This document shows, piece by piece, positions 6,265 to 13,523 of a DNA stretch of 14,906 nt. The position numbers and the translations under genes were made by a program. The notes below the pieces were generated by a model that was not told the DNA's origin, did not search any database, and saw only the letters and a list, made by a program, of their open reading frames with translations. The DNA comes from Microcaldota archaeon (lineage in GTDB: Archaea > Micrarchaeota > Micrarchaeia > Micrarchaeales > Micrarchaeaceae), in assembly GCA_021812205.1 (NCBI GenBank), contig JAKAOJ010000003.1, positions 1 through 14,906 on the forward strand. Reading direction: 5' to 3'. Every line of letters begins with the position of its first letter. Position 1 is the first letter of the stretch.

Positions 6265-8631
6265 TATGGCTTCAGGATGGTCTGCATCCACGAGCGTTAT
6301 CCTGCCTGAAGACACGTACATCTTGAATATCTCGTTGCTCCTGCTCGGCAAGCTGTAGATGCGCTCCCTGAACTCGTCCATCCTGTCAGCGTTGAGGAAT
6401 GCCAGATACGTCTTCGAGTTCTTGTACACTGGCACGTCCTTGAACTTGCTGGTGGGCGAATATATTACTATGTAGGCGCGCTCTCCGTGCATCGCTACCA
6501 CCATGTCGGCGACGGGGCTTGAGCCTATGTCGGTGAACACGTACGCATGCGCGACCATATAGAGCCTTAGCTTCTTGAACGTCGCCAGGTACTCGAGGTC
6601 GTATCCGCTCTGCGAGAGCCACGCTGTCGGAGCATACAGCTCCCCGGTGGTCGCGAGATCGCCGTGCGCCACCAGCTGGTCCAGTATCAGGTCAATGTTG
6701 TTGTACGTGAGGTTGACCGGCATCCCATTGTAGCGTATGTTCGATGCTATGCCGGCGCGCAGCTCGTTCTTGCTGAGCGGCATATAGCGCCAGTGGTAGT
6801 ATATGTTGAGCTTGTCAAATATCGAGACGAGTTCAGACGACTTTATCTTGACAGGCGTTGCTTCGCGCTTTGGTAGGTGAGGGACGTCTATGTAGAACTC
6901 ATCGCGGTTGGGCGCCTTCACCACGGTCACCAGCACGAGCACTATAATTCCGACTATGCCCAGAATCACGTACTGCTGGTTTATTACTATCCTTGGCGCA
7001 GGGTGCTTCGCCGTGTACGTGAAGGTGGTCGAAAGCATGCTTATATTGAAGTCGAGGCTGCCGTAGAGGGTTGGGGACCCCTTTGGCAGGGTATAGTTTA
7101 TCAGTCCGTGGTCAATAGCCCCTTCGCTCTTGTAGAGGTTGTTCACGCTTATCGTGTAGCCTATGCCTGATAGGGGCAGGCCGGCAGACTGCAGGAAGAA
7201 CGAGTAGCGGTTGGATGAGTAGTTGGCGTACTGGAGCGTTATCGTTATGGGTGACACATTGAAGAGCGCGGACGCGTATATGCGCCCCGAGAAGCTTTGC
7301 AGCTCGGCTATGTATCGGCCCGGAGGTATGTCGAACGGCACCGACTTCAGGAATGTGAAGTTCCCTGCTGCGTTGAAGTACTGCAGCGGTATCTCAGTCA
7401 CTTCTGTTGCATTGAGCCCGTATACGCTGATGTGCGGCTGCACGCTGACAGGTACTGAGGAGCCGGTATCTACTTCTAGCACCAGCGAAGTAGACCTGCC
7501 AGGTATCACGCTTCCCGGCATTGATATCGAGCCGTTGGACGAGTATGATGGCGTTGCGGCGAGCACAACGTACCTGCTCCGCGGGCTGAGGCTGTAATTG
7601 GCAGAGTTGTAGACCACAACGCGCAGCGAGCCGGCGTTCAGCCGGGAAGGCGCACTTGCCGAATACTGTATCGGCGGGCTGCCCATAAGCACCCCTGTGC
7701 TCCCGGTCGTATTTGAGTACGGGTTGAGCTTTATTGTAGTAGAGCCACTTGCATATGCCGGAAGCCAGAACATCATCGAGACTGCGCGCGCTATGTCTGC
7801 TGAAGCTGAAGTTGCATTAGGCCATGCGCTGAGGTAGTTTGGGAATGCAACTATTGAGCCGTTGGCTACATTGACGTACGTGAGCGGCCCGTAATTTGAG
7901 CCCTCTGTAAGCGAGTAGGTTGAGTTGGCGAAGTAGAAGCCGCTGCCGTGATATGGCTGTGGGAGGCCGGTGAGCAGGTAGAGCGGCAGATGCGGGTTTG
8001 GCACTATGACGCCAGTGTCAAGGAGCACGTTCGTGAAGTTCTGGCCCACGTATACTATGCTGTCTCCGCGGTTTAGCAAGTACTGCAGGAGTGTTGTGTT
8101 TGTGCCTATGACCTTGTTGAACATGTACTGGGGCATGAGGCCATTGAGCATTATGATGATTGAGCGGCCGGGAATTGAAGTAAGGTTTGCCTGCGAAACG
8201 TTCATCAGGTACGATGGCTCCGGCACAACCCCATACCTGTAGAGGTATTCGCCCAGAATGCTCTCCACCGAGGCCGCATTGCTGCAGCCAACGCACGTTG
8301 GGTATGGATTGAGCAGGTAGACTGACGAAGGCGGGGGGCCCTTCAGCAGCGTGGCGTTTATCGTTATGTTGCTGGAGTTGGAGGAGAAGTATGAGAACGA
8401 GGCGTATGGCACGTATGAGAAGTTGTTGTCGTACGCCAGCAGGTTCTGTCCTGTGAGCGAGGCGCTGAGCGCAGTCGGCGGCGCATGCACAGGCGCAGGC
8501 TGCGGCAGAGATGAGAGGCTGCTCCGCAGCGACAGGGCGAAGTAGCCCATCGCTGCCAGGATGACAGCGAAAACTACAACGATCGCAAGCACTATCAACT
8601 TCACGTTTGGCAAGTCAAGCACCACAGGCAT
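6259..8631 (-). CDS. Large surface protein with two membrane segments and cytoplasmic winged-helix-like domain
   Basis: This 790-residue protein is not one I recognise. Residues 11-35 form a hydrophobic anchor. Residues 36-552 should be extracellular: Ser/Asn/Tyr-rich, with about 20 N-X-S/T sequons and one CVGC pair (C113, C116). A second membrane segment is at 553-572. A 218-residue cytoplasmic tail follows; residues about 595-670 look like a winged helix, and the remainder is alpha/beta. Within the ectodomain, residues 155-205 (SIIIMLNGLMP ... YLLNRGDSIVYVG) recall a glutamine-amidotransferase-like Rossmann unit without catalytic residues I can identify. Residues 380-545 look like beta-sandwich repeats. 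It is the last gene of the secretion-like operon: its ATG comes 4 bp after the stop of a 49-codon gene, with AAGGT upstream. It could be the outward-facing receptor or adhesin of the machine, signalling inward through its tail; that is inference. Confidence 0.85.
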   Translation of the reverse strand: MPVVLDLPNVKLIVLAIVVVFAVILAAMGYFALSLRSSLSSLPQPAPVHAPPTALSASLTGQNLLAYDNNFSYVPYASFSYFSSNSSNITINATLLKGPPPSSVYLLNPYPTCVGCSNAASVESILGEYLYRYGVVPEPSYLMNVSQANLTSIPGRSIIIMLNGLMPQYMFNKVIGTNTTLLQYLLNRGDSIVYVGQNFTNVLLDTGVIVPNPHLPLYLLTGLPQPYHGSGFYFANSTYSLTEGSNYGPLTYVNVANGSIVAFPNYLSAWPNATSASADIARAVSMMFWLPAYASGSTTIKLNPYSNTTGSTGVLMGSPPIQYSASAPSRLNAGSLRVVVYNSANYSLSPRSRYVVLAATPSYSSNGSISMPGSVIPGRSTSLVLEVDTGSSVPVSVQPHISVYGLNATEVTEIPLQYFNAAGNFTFLKSVPFDIPPGRYIAELQSFSGRIYASALFNVSPITITLQYANYSSNRYSFFLQSAGLPLSGIGYTISVNNLYKSEGAIDHGLINYTLPKGSPTLYGSLDFNISMLSTTFTYTAKHPAPRIVINQQYVILGIVGIIVLVLVTVVKAPNRDEFYIDVPHLPKREATPVKIKSSELVSIFDKLNIYYHWRYMPLSKNELRAGIASNIRYNGMPVNLTYNNIDLILDQLVAHGDLATTGELYAPTAWLSQSGYDLEYLATFKKLRLYMVAHAYVFTDIGSSPVADMVVAMHGERAYIVIYSPTSKFKDVPVYKNSKTYLAFLNADRMDEFRERIYSLPSRSNEIFKMYVSSGRITLVDADHPEAIE

Positions 8632-8635
8632 TGAG

Positions 8636-8785
8636 CTAGACCTTCATCTGCTCCTCATCGCTCTTTTTCGTAAACGCCTTCATGAACAGCTTAGTTAGCA
8701 AGTTGGGCTGCCTCCCTATACGTTTGACTATGGAGTAGACCCTCACGTACTTGACGCGCTTGATTACCCTTACGCTGTACTTCAT
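8636..8785 (-). CDS. Small basic protein, 49 residues, within secretion-like operon
   Basis: This short ORF fills an otherwise unexplained 158-bp gap. Its ATG (8785) comes 4 bp after the upstream stop, behind an AAGGGGTAGGG purine-rich ribosome binding site. Its TAG is 4 bp before the ATG of the 790-residue gene. Such exact tiling is hard to explain unless it is translated. The product begins MKYSVRVIKRVKYVRVYSIV, with Lys/Arg alternating with Val/Ile/Tyr, and ends in a charged stretch KKSDEEQMKV. About 13 of 49 residues are Lys or Arg, and there is no clear membrane segment. It could bind nucleic acid or acidic lipid, or be a cytoplasmic linker of the complex. Function unknown. Confidence 0.7.
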   Translation of the reverse strand: MKYSVRVIKRVKYVRVYSIVKRIGRQPNLLTKLFMKAFTKKSDEEQMKV

Positions 8786-8789
8786 GGCC

Positions 8790-9518
8790 CTACCCCTTGA
8801 GTTCTATGTAGCCCATCGATACCATCTTGTTCAGCACCTGTTCCACCCTTGGCGCGGTGAGCCTGTATGTCTTGGCGAACTCGATAACGTCGACCGTGTC
8901 GCTGTGGGAGTCTATCCAGTCCTCGATCATCACCATGAGGGACTCGTCAGAGTATGTTTCAAGGGACTCCAGCCTCGACTTGAGGTCCTTGTTCTCGTTG
9001 CTTAGCTGCGAGGCCTGCACGGTAAGGTTCTTGTTGGCCGCTATGAGCTCTATGTTCAGGCGCTTTATCTCCCTGTACTCGCTGAACAGCGAGTCGTAGT
9101 TGTTGAAGAGCGAGCTGTAGCTTTGCGAGAGCGAGCCCAGCACGTCGTCTATCACCGAATCGACGTACTGGTATACGCTGGCGACGTCCGCTGTGTACAG
9201 GTCTGTGACGAGAGACAGCACGCTGAGCAGGTTCTTCACCACGTAAAGCCTGCGCATCTTCTCGGAAGAGTCAAGCGCTATTGAGTATTGGACCTTTACC
9301 TGGTCCTGGGTGAACGTTATTATGAAGAACAGGAATGGGTTCTTCTGTATGTCCCTGCTCTCGACCGAAAGCAGCACCAGGCTGCCCGGGTTCTCCTTTA
9401 TCGAGAACATCTGCAGCGTCTCTAGCCTGCTTGCCATGGCCGAAAAGGTCCCGAGAAGCGAGCCGTTCAGCGTTATCTCGGCTATTTTCGGTTCTACGAT
9501 GCCGGTCTCCTCCGCCAT
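8790..9518 (-). CDS. Coiled-coil protein with C-terminal winged helix
   Basis: This 242-residue soluble protein is of unknown family. Residues about 8-110 form an alpha/beta N-terminal domain (strands at ITLNGSLLG, SLVLLSVES, PFLFFIITFT and VKVQYSIAL), possibly a Longin- or profilin-like sensor fold. Residues about 130-190 are a long helix with heptad-like Leu/Ile spacing, consistent with a dimeric coiled coil. Residues about 192-242 (VIEFAKTYRLTAPRVEQVL, then KMVSMGYIEL) read as a winged helix-turn-helix ending at the wing. The ATG is 34 bp after the upstream stop, with only a weak ribosome binding site; this is the second-largest gap in the operon after 13449-13523. In context it may be a cytoplasmic adaptor or DNA-binding regulator of the membrane machine. 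No enzyme motif is visible. Confidence 0.83.
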   Translation of the reverse strand: MAEETGIVEPKIAEITLNGSLLGTFSAMASRLETLQMFSIKENPGSLVLLSVESRDIQKNPFLFFIITFTQDQVKVQYSIALDSSEKMRRLYVVKNLLSVLSLVTDLYTADVASVYQYVDSVIDDVLGSLSQSYSSLFNNYDSLFSEYREIKRLNIELIAANKNLTVQASQLSNENKDLKSRLESLETYSDESLMVMIEDWIDSHSDTVDVIEFAKTYRLTAPRVEQVLNKMVSMGYIELKG

Positions 9519-9552
9519 TCAATCAGCTTACAACATCTCTCTCTTCAGCTTT

Positions 9553-9963
9553 TTAGCTTTTGCGTGCCCCTTCGGCGGAGCTGGCGGCTGCCTGCTTGGA
9601 GGGGCTGCGCGCCGGCCTCGGTGGCATATTGACTGCAGGCATGTAGCTCAGCAGCGACAGCAGGTACATGAACAGGATTATCACCGCGCCTGCAAATACC
9701 GATCCAAGAGACCTCCCGAACGCCACCAGCAGGATCGCGAACACGATGCCTATGATTGTGTATGATACCTGCTTCTTGGTGTAGGAGTCGCGGGCCTTCC
9801 TGTACTTTACGTAGCAATCTTTGCATACAACAAGGCCATAGCCCTTCTCGTTGTGCGTGACATTGCGTTTGAACCAGCGTATCGCGCCTATCACGTAGTC
9901 TTCTCTTACCTCTAGGCCGCGAGTCTCCTTGCCGCAGATTATGCACCGCTGCTCTTTCGCCAT
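9553..9963 (-). CDS. Zinc-ribbon protein with two membrane segments
   Basis: This 136-residue protein starts at the ATG at 9963, right behind GGTGAT; the TTG at 9981 would overlap the upstream gene and is less likely. CIIC (C7, C10) and CKDC (C47, C50) make a four-cysteine zinc-ribbon-like site in a cytoplasmic N-terminal domain. Two hydrophobic segments follow at about 67-83 and 86-108, as a hairpin with both ends predicted inside. The tail is Pro/Ser/Ala-rich and basic. The size and two-segment hairpin recall small type IV secretion components (VirB2/VirB3-like), but the zinc site is not typical of those, so I do not name it. It begins 4 bp after the preceding stop and is clearly in the operon. 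Confidence 0.82.
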   Translation of the reverse strand: MAKEQRCIICGKETRGLEVREDYVIGAIRWFKRNVTHNEKGYGLVVCKDCYVKYRKARDSYTKKQVSYTIIGIVFAILLVAFGRSLGSVFAGAVIILFMYLLSLLSYMPAVNMPPRPARSPSKQAAASSAEGARKS

Positions 9964-9967
9964 TCTA

Positions 9968-10276
9968 TCACCCGAATTCAACTGTCGCGTCGTATATGCG
10001 GCCGGACTCTGCTATCGTCTTCTGCTCGTCAGCCATGTTTAGCACTTCGTTTATCATCACGTCGTTCATGCCAAGGCGCCTCAGTATGTTGGCTATGCTG
10101 GGGCGCTGCACAGAGAACTTTTCCAGGAGCCCCACGAACGCCACCACGTTTATGTGCCTGTGCGCCTTCTCCATCTCTCCCAGCAGCTTCTGCACCGACG
10201 CCTCGCTGACCTTGTAGGCCGTGAGGACCCGCCTTAGCTCTGTCCTGCTTATCGAGAAGGTGTCTTTGCTTGCCAT
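9968..10276 (-). CDS. Stand-alone paralogue of the ATPase C-terminal domain
   Basis: This 102-residue helical protein starts at the ATG at 10276, one base after the ATPase stop and behind GGTG; a GTG at 10285 is the alternative. Residues 12-82 align without gaps to the last 74 residues of the neighbouring ATPase (71 columns, 16 identities by hand count). Shared positions include EL, Y-V, M, the I..xxFVxxL block, V, L..L, D and I. The pattern of alternating short helices suggests one compact four-to-five-helix domain. The last 20 residues are a separate tail. Function is unknown. The likely role is to pair with, cap or compete with the same domain of the ATPase hexamer. Confidence 0.82.
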   Translation of the reverse strand: MASKDTFSISRTELRRVLTAYKVSEASVQKLLGEMEKAHRHINVVAFVGLLEKFSVQRPSIANILRRLGMNDVMINEVLNMADEQKTIAESGRIYDATVEFG

Positions 10277-10277
10277 A

Positions 10278-11789
10278 CTACGCACCGCCTGCGGCAGATA
10301 TGATCCTCGTTATCAGCATGTCGTCTATGCTGAGGCTCTTCAGGAAGGTCACTACGTCATTGGTGGTGACTCCGTTGGCCCTGAGCATGCGCACGAAGTC
10401 GAGCATCTTTATCGACCTGTTCTGCGAGTCCATGGTCTTGAACACAGTTTCTATGGCCTCGGCCGGGACGTTGTACTCTATGAACTTGTTCTTTAGCTCG
10501 TCTCCCTCAAACTGGTAGTCGCGCTGTATCACCGAAGCTGACAGCTCGCTCTGGGTGAGCACATCGGACATGTCTAGAGTGTAGACGTAAAGCGGCTCCT
10601 CGCCCTTGACGCGGTCAAGCACGAATATCTCGGGAAAGCGCAGCGCCGTCTGGAAGGCCATGTCCACCGCAGCCTGCCCGACGCCGAACTTGCTGATCTC
10701 TGACTTTATGAACTCCGAGAAGTTGAGCGATCCCTGCAGGTAATTCATGAATTTCTCGAAGCGTATGCGCAGCATGAAGGTGGTGCCCACGTTCGAGAAT
10801 ATGGCTTCGTTTATGTCGGTCGGGTTCTGCGATGCCACTATGAGCCCGAACTGGTACTTGCGGCCCTCCCTCACTATCATCACTGCATCGCTCTTCTCGT
10901 CGCTTGCAATCTTCCATGCCTCGTCGAGGACAACAAGGGTCTTCAGCCCCTTGCCCTCGGCAGAACCCTCTATGCGCATGCGCTCCTTCAGCGTCTGCAG
11001 TATGAATAGCGCTGCCAGGGCCCTGAAGCGCTCATCAGGCAGGTTTGCCAGGTCTATGTCAACCAGGCCTGATTCAGCCATCTTCGCCAGGTCCAGCGTG
11101 CTCTTCCTTGCAAAGTAGTCCTCGCCCTCCCTTGCAAACTGCCTGAGCCGGTATATGGCGTTCTCAAGCTCGGCAGGGTACTCGTACGAGCCCTCGGTAA
11201 GCTGCTCCTCCAGTATTGCTATGGCGTCCTTGAGCGTCGGTGCGTCCTTGCCTTCAGGCGCCTTTTCCGATACCATGAAGCCGGCGTTCACGTAGCTCTG
11301 CTCCAGCGCCTCCTCGGTGAGCCTGCGCTGCTCGGGGTAGTCTGCAAGGTCAGTCAGTATCTCGAATGAGGTTATTATCTGCTTCACGCGGTCCAGCGGC
11401 TTCATGCCGGAGAGGTCCATTATGTTTATGTAGTCCCCTTTTCCGAGGGAGATTATGGTGCCGCCGCTCTGGCGGACCCACGCCTTGTACTCTGACGCCC
11501 AGTCGATTATCACTGCGTTGGTATTCCATATGTAGCTGGCGCGTATCAGGAAGGTCTTGACGAAGTAGCTCTTTCCTGCACCTGTTATTCCCACGACAGC
11601 TATGTGCGGGTTGGTCAGGTTCGCGAACGACCAGCTGAACGGAACCTTGAATATCTTGGTCGTGCCGATGAATATTGCCTTGAGAGGCTCGCTGATGAGC
11701 ACGTTTGCCGGAGGTTCTGGAGGCCTTGACAGAAACGACCTCTTCGCTATCTCGTTGCTCATTATGTGCTGGAACTTTAGTAGCGTCAT
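10278..11789 (-). CDS. VirB4/HerA-type secretion ATPase
   Basis: This is a 503-residue P-loop motor, counted from the ATG at 11789 (GTGAT just upstream; a TTG at 11816 would overlap the previous gene). The Walker A is GITGAGKS (67-74). The strand IIDWASEY (94-101) and the Walker B strand LVVLDEAW (285-292) follow. VREGRK (306-311) and VASQNP (318-323) match the conserved VirB4/TraC/HerA arginine and sensor motifs. Residues about 125-240 are a helical insertion. Residues 430-503 are an extra helical domain shared with the next gene. Unlike canonical VirB4 it has almost no N-terminal membrane-associated domain (only about 55 residues before the P-loop domain); that part appears to be encoded by the two upstream genes. 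Role of the family: cytoplasmic hexamer energising substrate transport or pilus assembly at the inner face of the membrane. Confidence 0.88.
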   Translation of the reverse strand: MTLLKFQHIMSNEIAKRSFLSRPPEPPANVLISEPLKAIFIGTTKIFKVPFSWSFANLTNPHIAVVGITGAGKSYFVKTFLIRASYIWNTNAVIIDWASEYKAWVRQSGGTIISLGKGDYINIMDLSGMKPLDRVKQIITSFEILTDLADYPEQRRLTEEALEQSYVNAGFMVSEKAPEGKDAPTLKDAIAILEEQLTEGSYEYPAELENAIYRLRQFAREGEDYFARKSTLDLAKMAESGLVDIDLANLPDERFRALAALFILQTLKERMRIEGSAEGKGLKTLVVLDEAWKIASDEKSDAVMIVREGRKYQFGLIVASQNPTDINEAIFSNVGTTFMLRIRFEKFMNYLQGSLNFSEFIKSEISKFGVGQAAVDMAFQTALRFPEIFVLDRVKGEEPLYVYTLDMSDVLTQSELSASVIQRDYQFEGDELKNKFIEYNVPAEAIETVFKTMDSQNRSIKMLDFVRMLRANGVTTNDVVTFLKSLSIDDMLITRIISAAGGA

Positions 11790-11799
11790 TGCATCACAC

Positions 11800-12630
11800 T
11801 CATCCCTGCTGGTCAAACATCCCAGCTATATCCCCGAACGATGTCGGGATTGAGAAGCTGTAGCTGAACAGCGTATAGAGCTCCCTGCCAACTATGCGGG
11901 TCAGCTGGACGTCCTGCGAGCTTAGGCCTATCTGTAGGGCGCGGACCTGCGTTTCCAGCGCGTCCATCGCAGCCTTCTCGGTCACGCCCACTGCCGTAGT
12001 CTCTATGTACATCAGCGTTGCTATGGGCTTCTCCCCCTGAGATATCCTGTCCATCTTGGCCTGCAGCATGTTCACCTTCCTCTGCAGATCGGCTATTGTC
12101 ATCTCGTTGCCGCCTGTCTGCATCGCCCTAGAAAGCTGGAACTCCTGGAATGAGCGCTTCCCCTCGAGCTCGTCCCTCACCTTCTGCACATCCATGCCTG
12201 ATGAAAGCACGTGGAACTTGTACGGGAACTGGAGGCTCATTACTGCGCGCTCCCAGGTCTCTGGCGCCTGCGCCAGCTTGAGCTCGTCCCCTTCCGGAGT
12301 GCTCTCCTCCTTGAAAGTGTAGGCGAACAGGTTGGCGGTTATGTAACCCGTTGCGTAGTACAGGCCATTGACGTTCTTGAGCACTGCATTCTGCTTCTTG
12401 TTTATCGTGTAGTTGCGCGATGGCGTGAATGTTATGCCGAGAAGTGAAGTCATTGCAGGCACTATTATGAAGTCGGACCAGTTCATGCCCAGTATCAGTA
12501 TGAGGGTCAATGCAAGGAGCACACCAGCTATGGTGGTGTATATTCCGCCGCCGAAAGAAGGTATCATGGCAGAGGCTATGACTACCACTATGACGGAGAA
12601 TATCAGGTACATTATGCCTTCTTCGTCCAC
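11800..12630 (-). CDS. Membrane protein with VirB4 N-domain-like cytoplasmic part (second copy)
   Basis: This 276-residue protein starts at a GTG (12630) that overlaps the previous TAG by one base, behind GGTGGTG. Two, perhaps three, hydrophobic segments at about 7-25, 29-48 and 52-67 anchor the N-terminus, as in VirB3/PrgI-type proteins. A cytoplasmic alpha/beta domain of about 180 residues follows: strands at about 92-106, a helix at 146-156, a long helix at 178-196 (LQRKVNMLQAKMDRIS), strand IATLMYIETTA, and helix 216-235. This order and the K..ML....D.IS alignment match the adjacent 272-residue protein and resemble the N-terminal domain of VirB4. It sits directly before the ATPase gene that lacks this domain. 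The VirB3-VirB4N reading is inference from architecture; no catalytic motif is present. Confidence 0.8.
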   Translation of the reverse strand: MDEEGIMYLIFSVIVVVIASAMIPSFGGGIYTTIAGVLLALTLILILGMNWSDFIIVPAMTSLLGITFTPSRNYTINKKQNAVLKNVNGLYYATGYITANLFAYTFKEESTPEGDELKLAQAPETWERAVMSLQFPYKFHVLSSGMDVQKVRDELEGKRSFQEFQLSRAMQTGGNEMTIADLQRKVNMLQAKMDRISQGEKPIATLMYIETTAVGVTEKAAMDALETQVRALQIGLSSQDVQLTRIVGRELYTLFSYSFSIPTSFGDIAGMFDQQG

Positions 12631-13448
12631 TACACCACCTGCTCTTCTATGCCCTTGCTTATCTGCTCCGTCATCGTCGAGAACGGGATCAGTGCCTCAG
12701 GCTCTATGAACTTCAATATGTTGTCCCCTGTTATCAGGCTGGGCGAAACGCCGAAAGTCGAGGCTATGCCTGCCATAAGCTCGCGCGCCTTCTGCTGCGC
12801 CGCACCCACCGCTTCGTACTCCTTGCTGCCTGTCGCTGAGATGCTGGCATAAGAGACCATCTCGAATGACATGCTCTTGGATATGCTGTCGAGCATGTTG
12901 CGAAGCATTGCCAGCTTGCCCTTGACTCGTTCCTGCTCGCTGGGGCTCGCGTTTTTGAGCATGAGGTCGGCCTGCTCGTTCTCCGTGGCGCTTATTGTGT
13001 CGCGCAGGGTCTGTATATAGGAGTCCTTGTTCATCACATGCACCTGGGTGGTGAATCTGACAGGGTCCCTGCTTATACCGACTAGCCTGCTCACCTGCCT
13101 GGAGAACTCCAGTTTCTCGTCATCTGTCATTTCGGTTGAAGACCTGTACACTGGTATAGAAACGAAGACAGTTGCTATGAAGTTATCGCCCTCCTTGCGC
13201 AGCACAGCGTCAGCGGTGCTGGAGAGGTGGTAGGCATCCTCCTTGCTCAGCACTATATGCTTTTTGAACTTGAGCATCGGCTTAATCAGGTACATGTAAT
13301 ACCTGGAAGAGAACCCAATGATGTCAAGCAACAGGGCGACTGCCAGGAGCACTATTTTTATATAGGGAGGGATGGGCGCCTCTGCAGCTATGGCGAGCAC
13401 TATGACAGAAGCTAGGAAAAACGCCATTAGCAGGTATAGCTTGTTCAT
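12630..13448 (-). CDS. Membrane protein with VirB4 N-domain-like cytoplasmic part (first copy)
   Basis: This 272-residue protein starts at an ATG behind GGGAAC, 75 bp after the VirB6-like stop. Membrane segments are at about 4-22 and 29-47. The cytoplasmic region starts with a basic linker (YLIKPMLKFKKH). It continues with strands (NFIATVFVSIPVY), a helix (DDEKLEFSRQVSRLVG), strand RFTTQVHVMN, helix YIQTLRDTI, a long helix around 165-193 and strand SFEMVSYASISATG. Helix 208-230 and a final LITGDNILKFIEP segment close the domain. The strand-helix order and the acidic DDE...Y.. helix are those of the VirB4 N-terminal (CagE/TrbE) domain. It is a paralogue of the next gene, so the operon carries two membrane-anchored copies. 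It probably forms a platform that docks the ATPase; inferred, not proven. Confidence 0.8.
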   Translation of the reverse strand: MNKLYLLMAFFLASVIVLAIAAEAPIPPYIKIVLLAVALLLDIIGFSSRYYMYLIKPMLKFKKHIVLSKEDAYHLSSTADAVLRKEGDNFIATVFVSIPVYRSSTEMTDDEKLEFSRQVSRLVGISRDPVRFTTQVHVMNKDSYIQTLRDTISATENEQADLMLKNASPSEQERVKGKLAMLRNMLDSISKSMSFEMVSYASISATGSKEYEAVGAAQQKARELMAGIASTFGVSPSLITGDNILKFIEPEALIPFSTMTEQISKGIEEQVV

Positions 13449-13472
13449 CAGGTTCCCTTTATCGTTTCCTTA

Positions 13473-13488
13473 TTATTCTGTTATTCTG
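13473..13488. repeat. Tandem 8-bp repeat in the 75-bp intergenic gap
   Basis: TTATTCTG occurs twice back to back without mismatch on the plus strand, close to where a transcript from the TATA-like box at 13497-13508 would start. It is one of two such 8-bp doublets in the window. It may be a regulatory site or slippage product. Confidence 0.3.
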
Positions 13489-13496
13489 TGCATGCA

Positions 13497-13508
13497 TTTA
13501 TTTATTTG
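13497..13508 (-). promoter_or_regulatory. Possible internal promoter of the secretion-like operon
   Basis: The minus strand reads AAATAAATAAAT, an A/T-rich TATA-like element in an otherwise GC-rich operon. A start about 25 bp downstream, near 13477, would leave a leader of about 29 bases before the ATG at 13448. The VirB6-like gene could therefore be expressed separately from the eight genes behind it. No terminator-like T-run is seen in the gap on the coding strand. Confidence 0.35.
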
Positions 13509-13523
13509 CGTTTGGGGCCACGC

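Noticed and set aside
9545..9946. Minus-strand frame of 133 codons overlapping the zinc-ribbon gene
   Set aside because: It is out of frame with the four-cysteine, two-segment protein, which has the better start and spacing; the alternative is Arg/Gln-rich shadow sequence.
9553..9963. The two-segment membrane protein as a VirB2-type pilin
   Set aside because: The four-cysteine zinc-ribbon N-terminus and the absence of a signal peptide do not fit a pilin; no better pilin candidate is visible in the window.
10278..11816. TTG start at 11816 for the VirB4-type ATPase
   Set aside because: It would overlap the preceding gene by 17 bp and lacks a good ribosome binding site; the ATG at 11789 has GTGAT just upstream.
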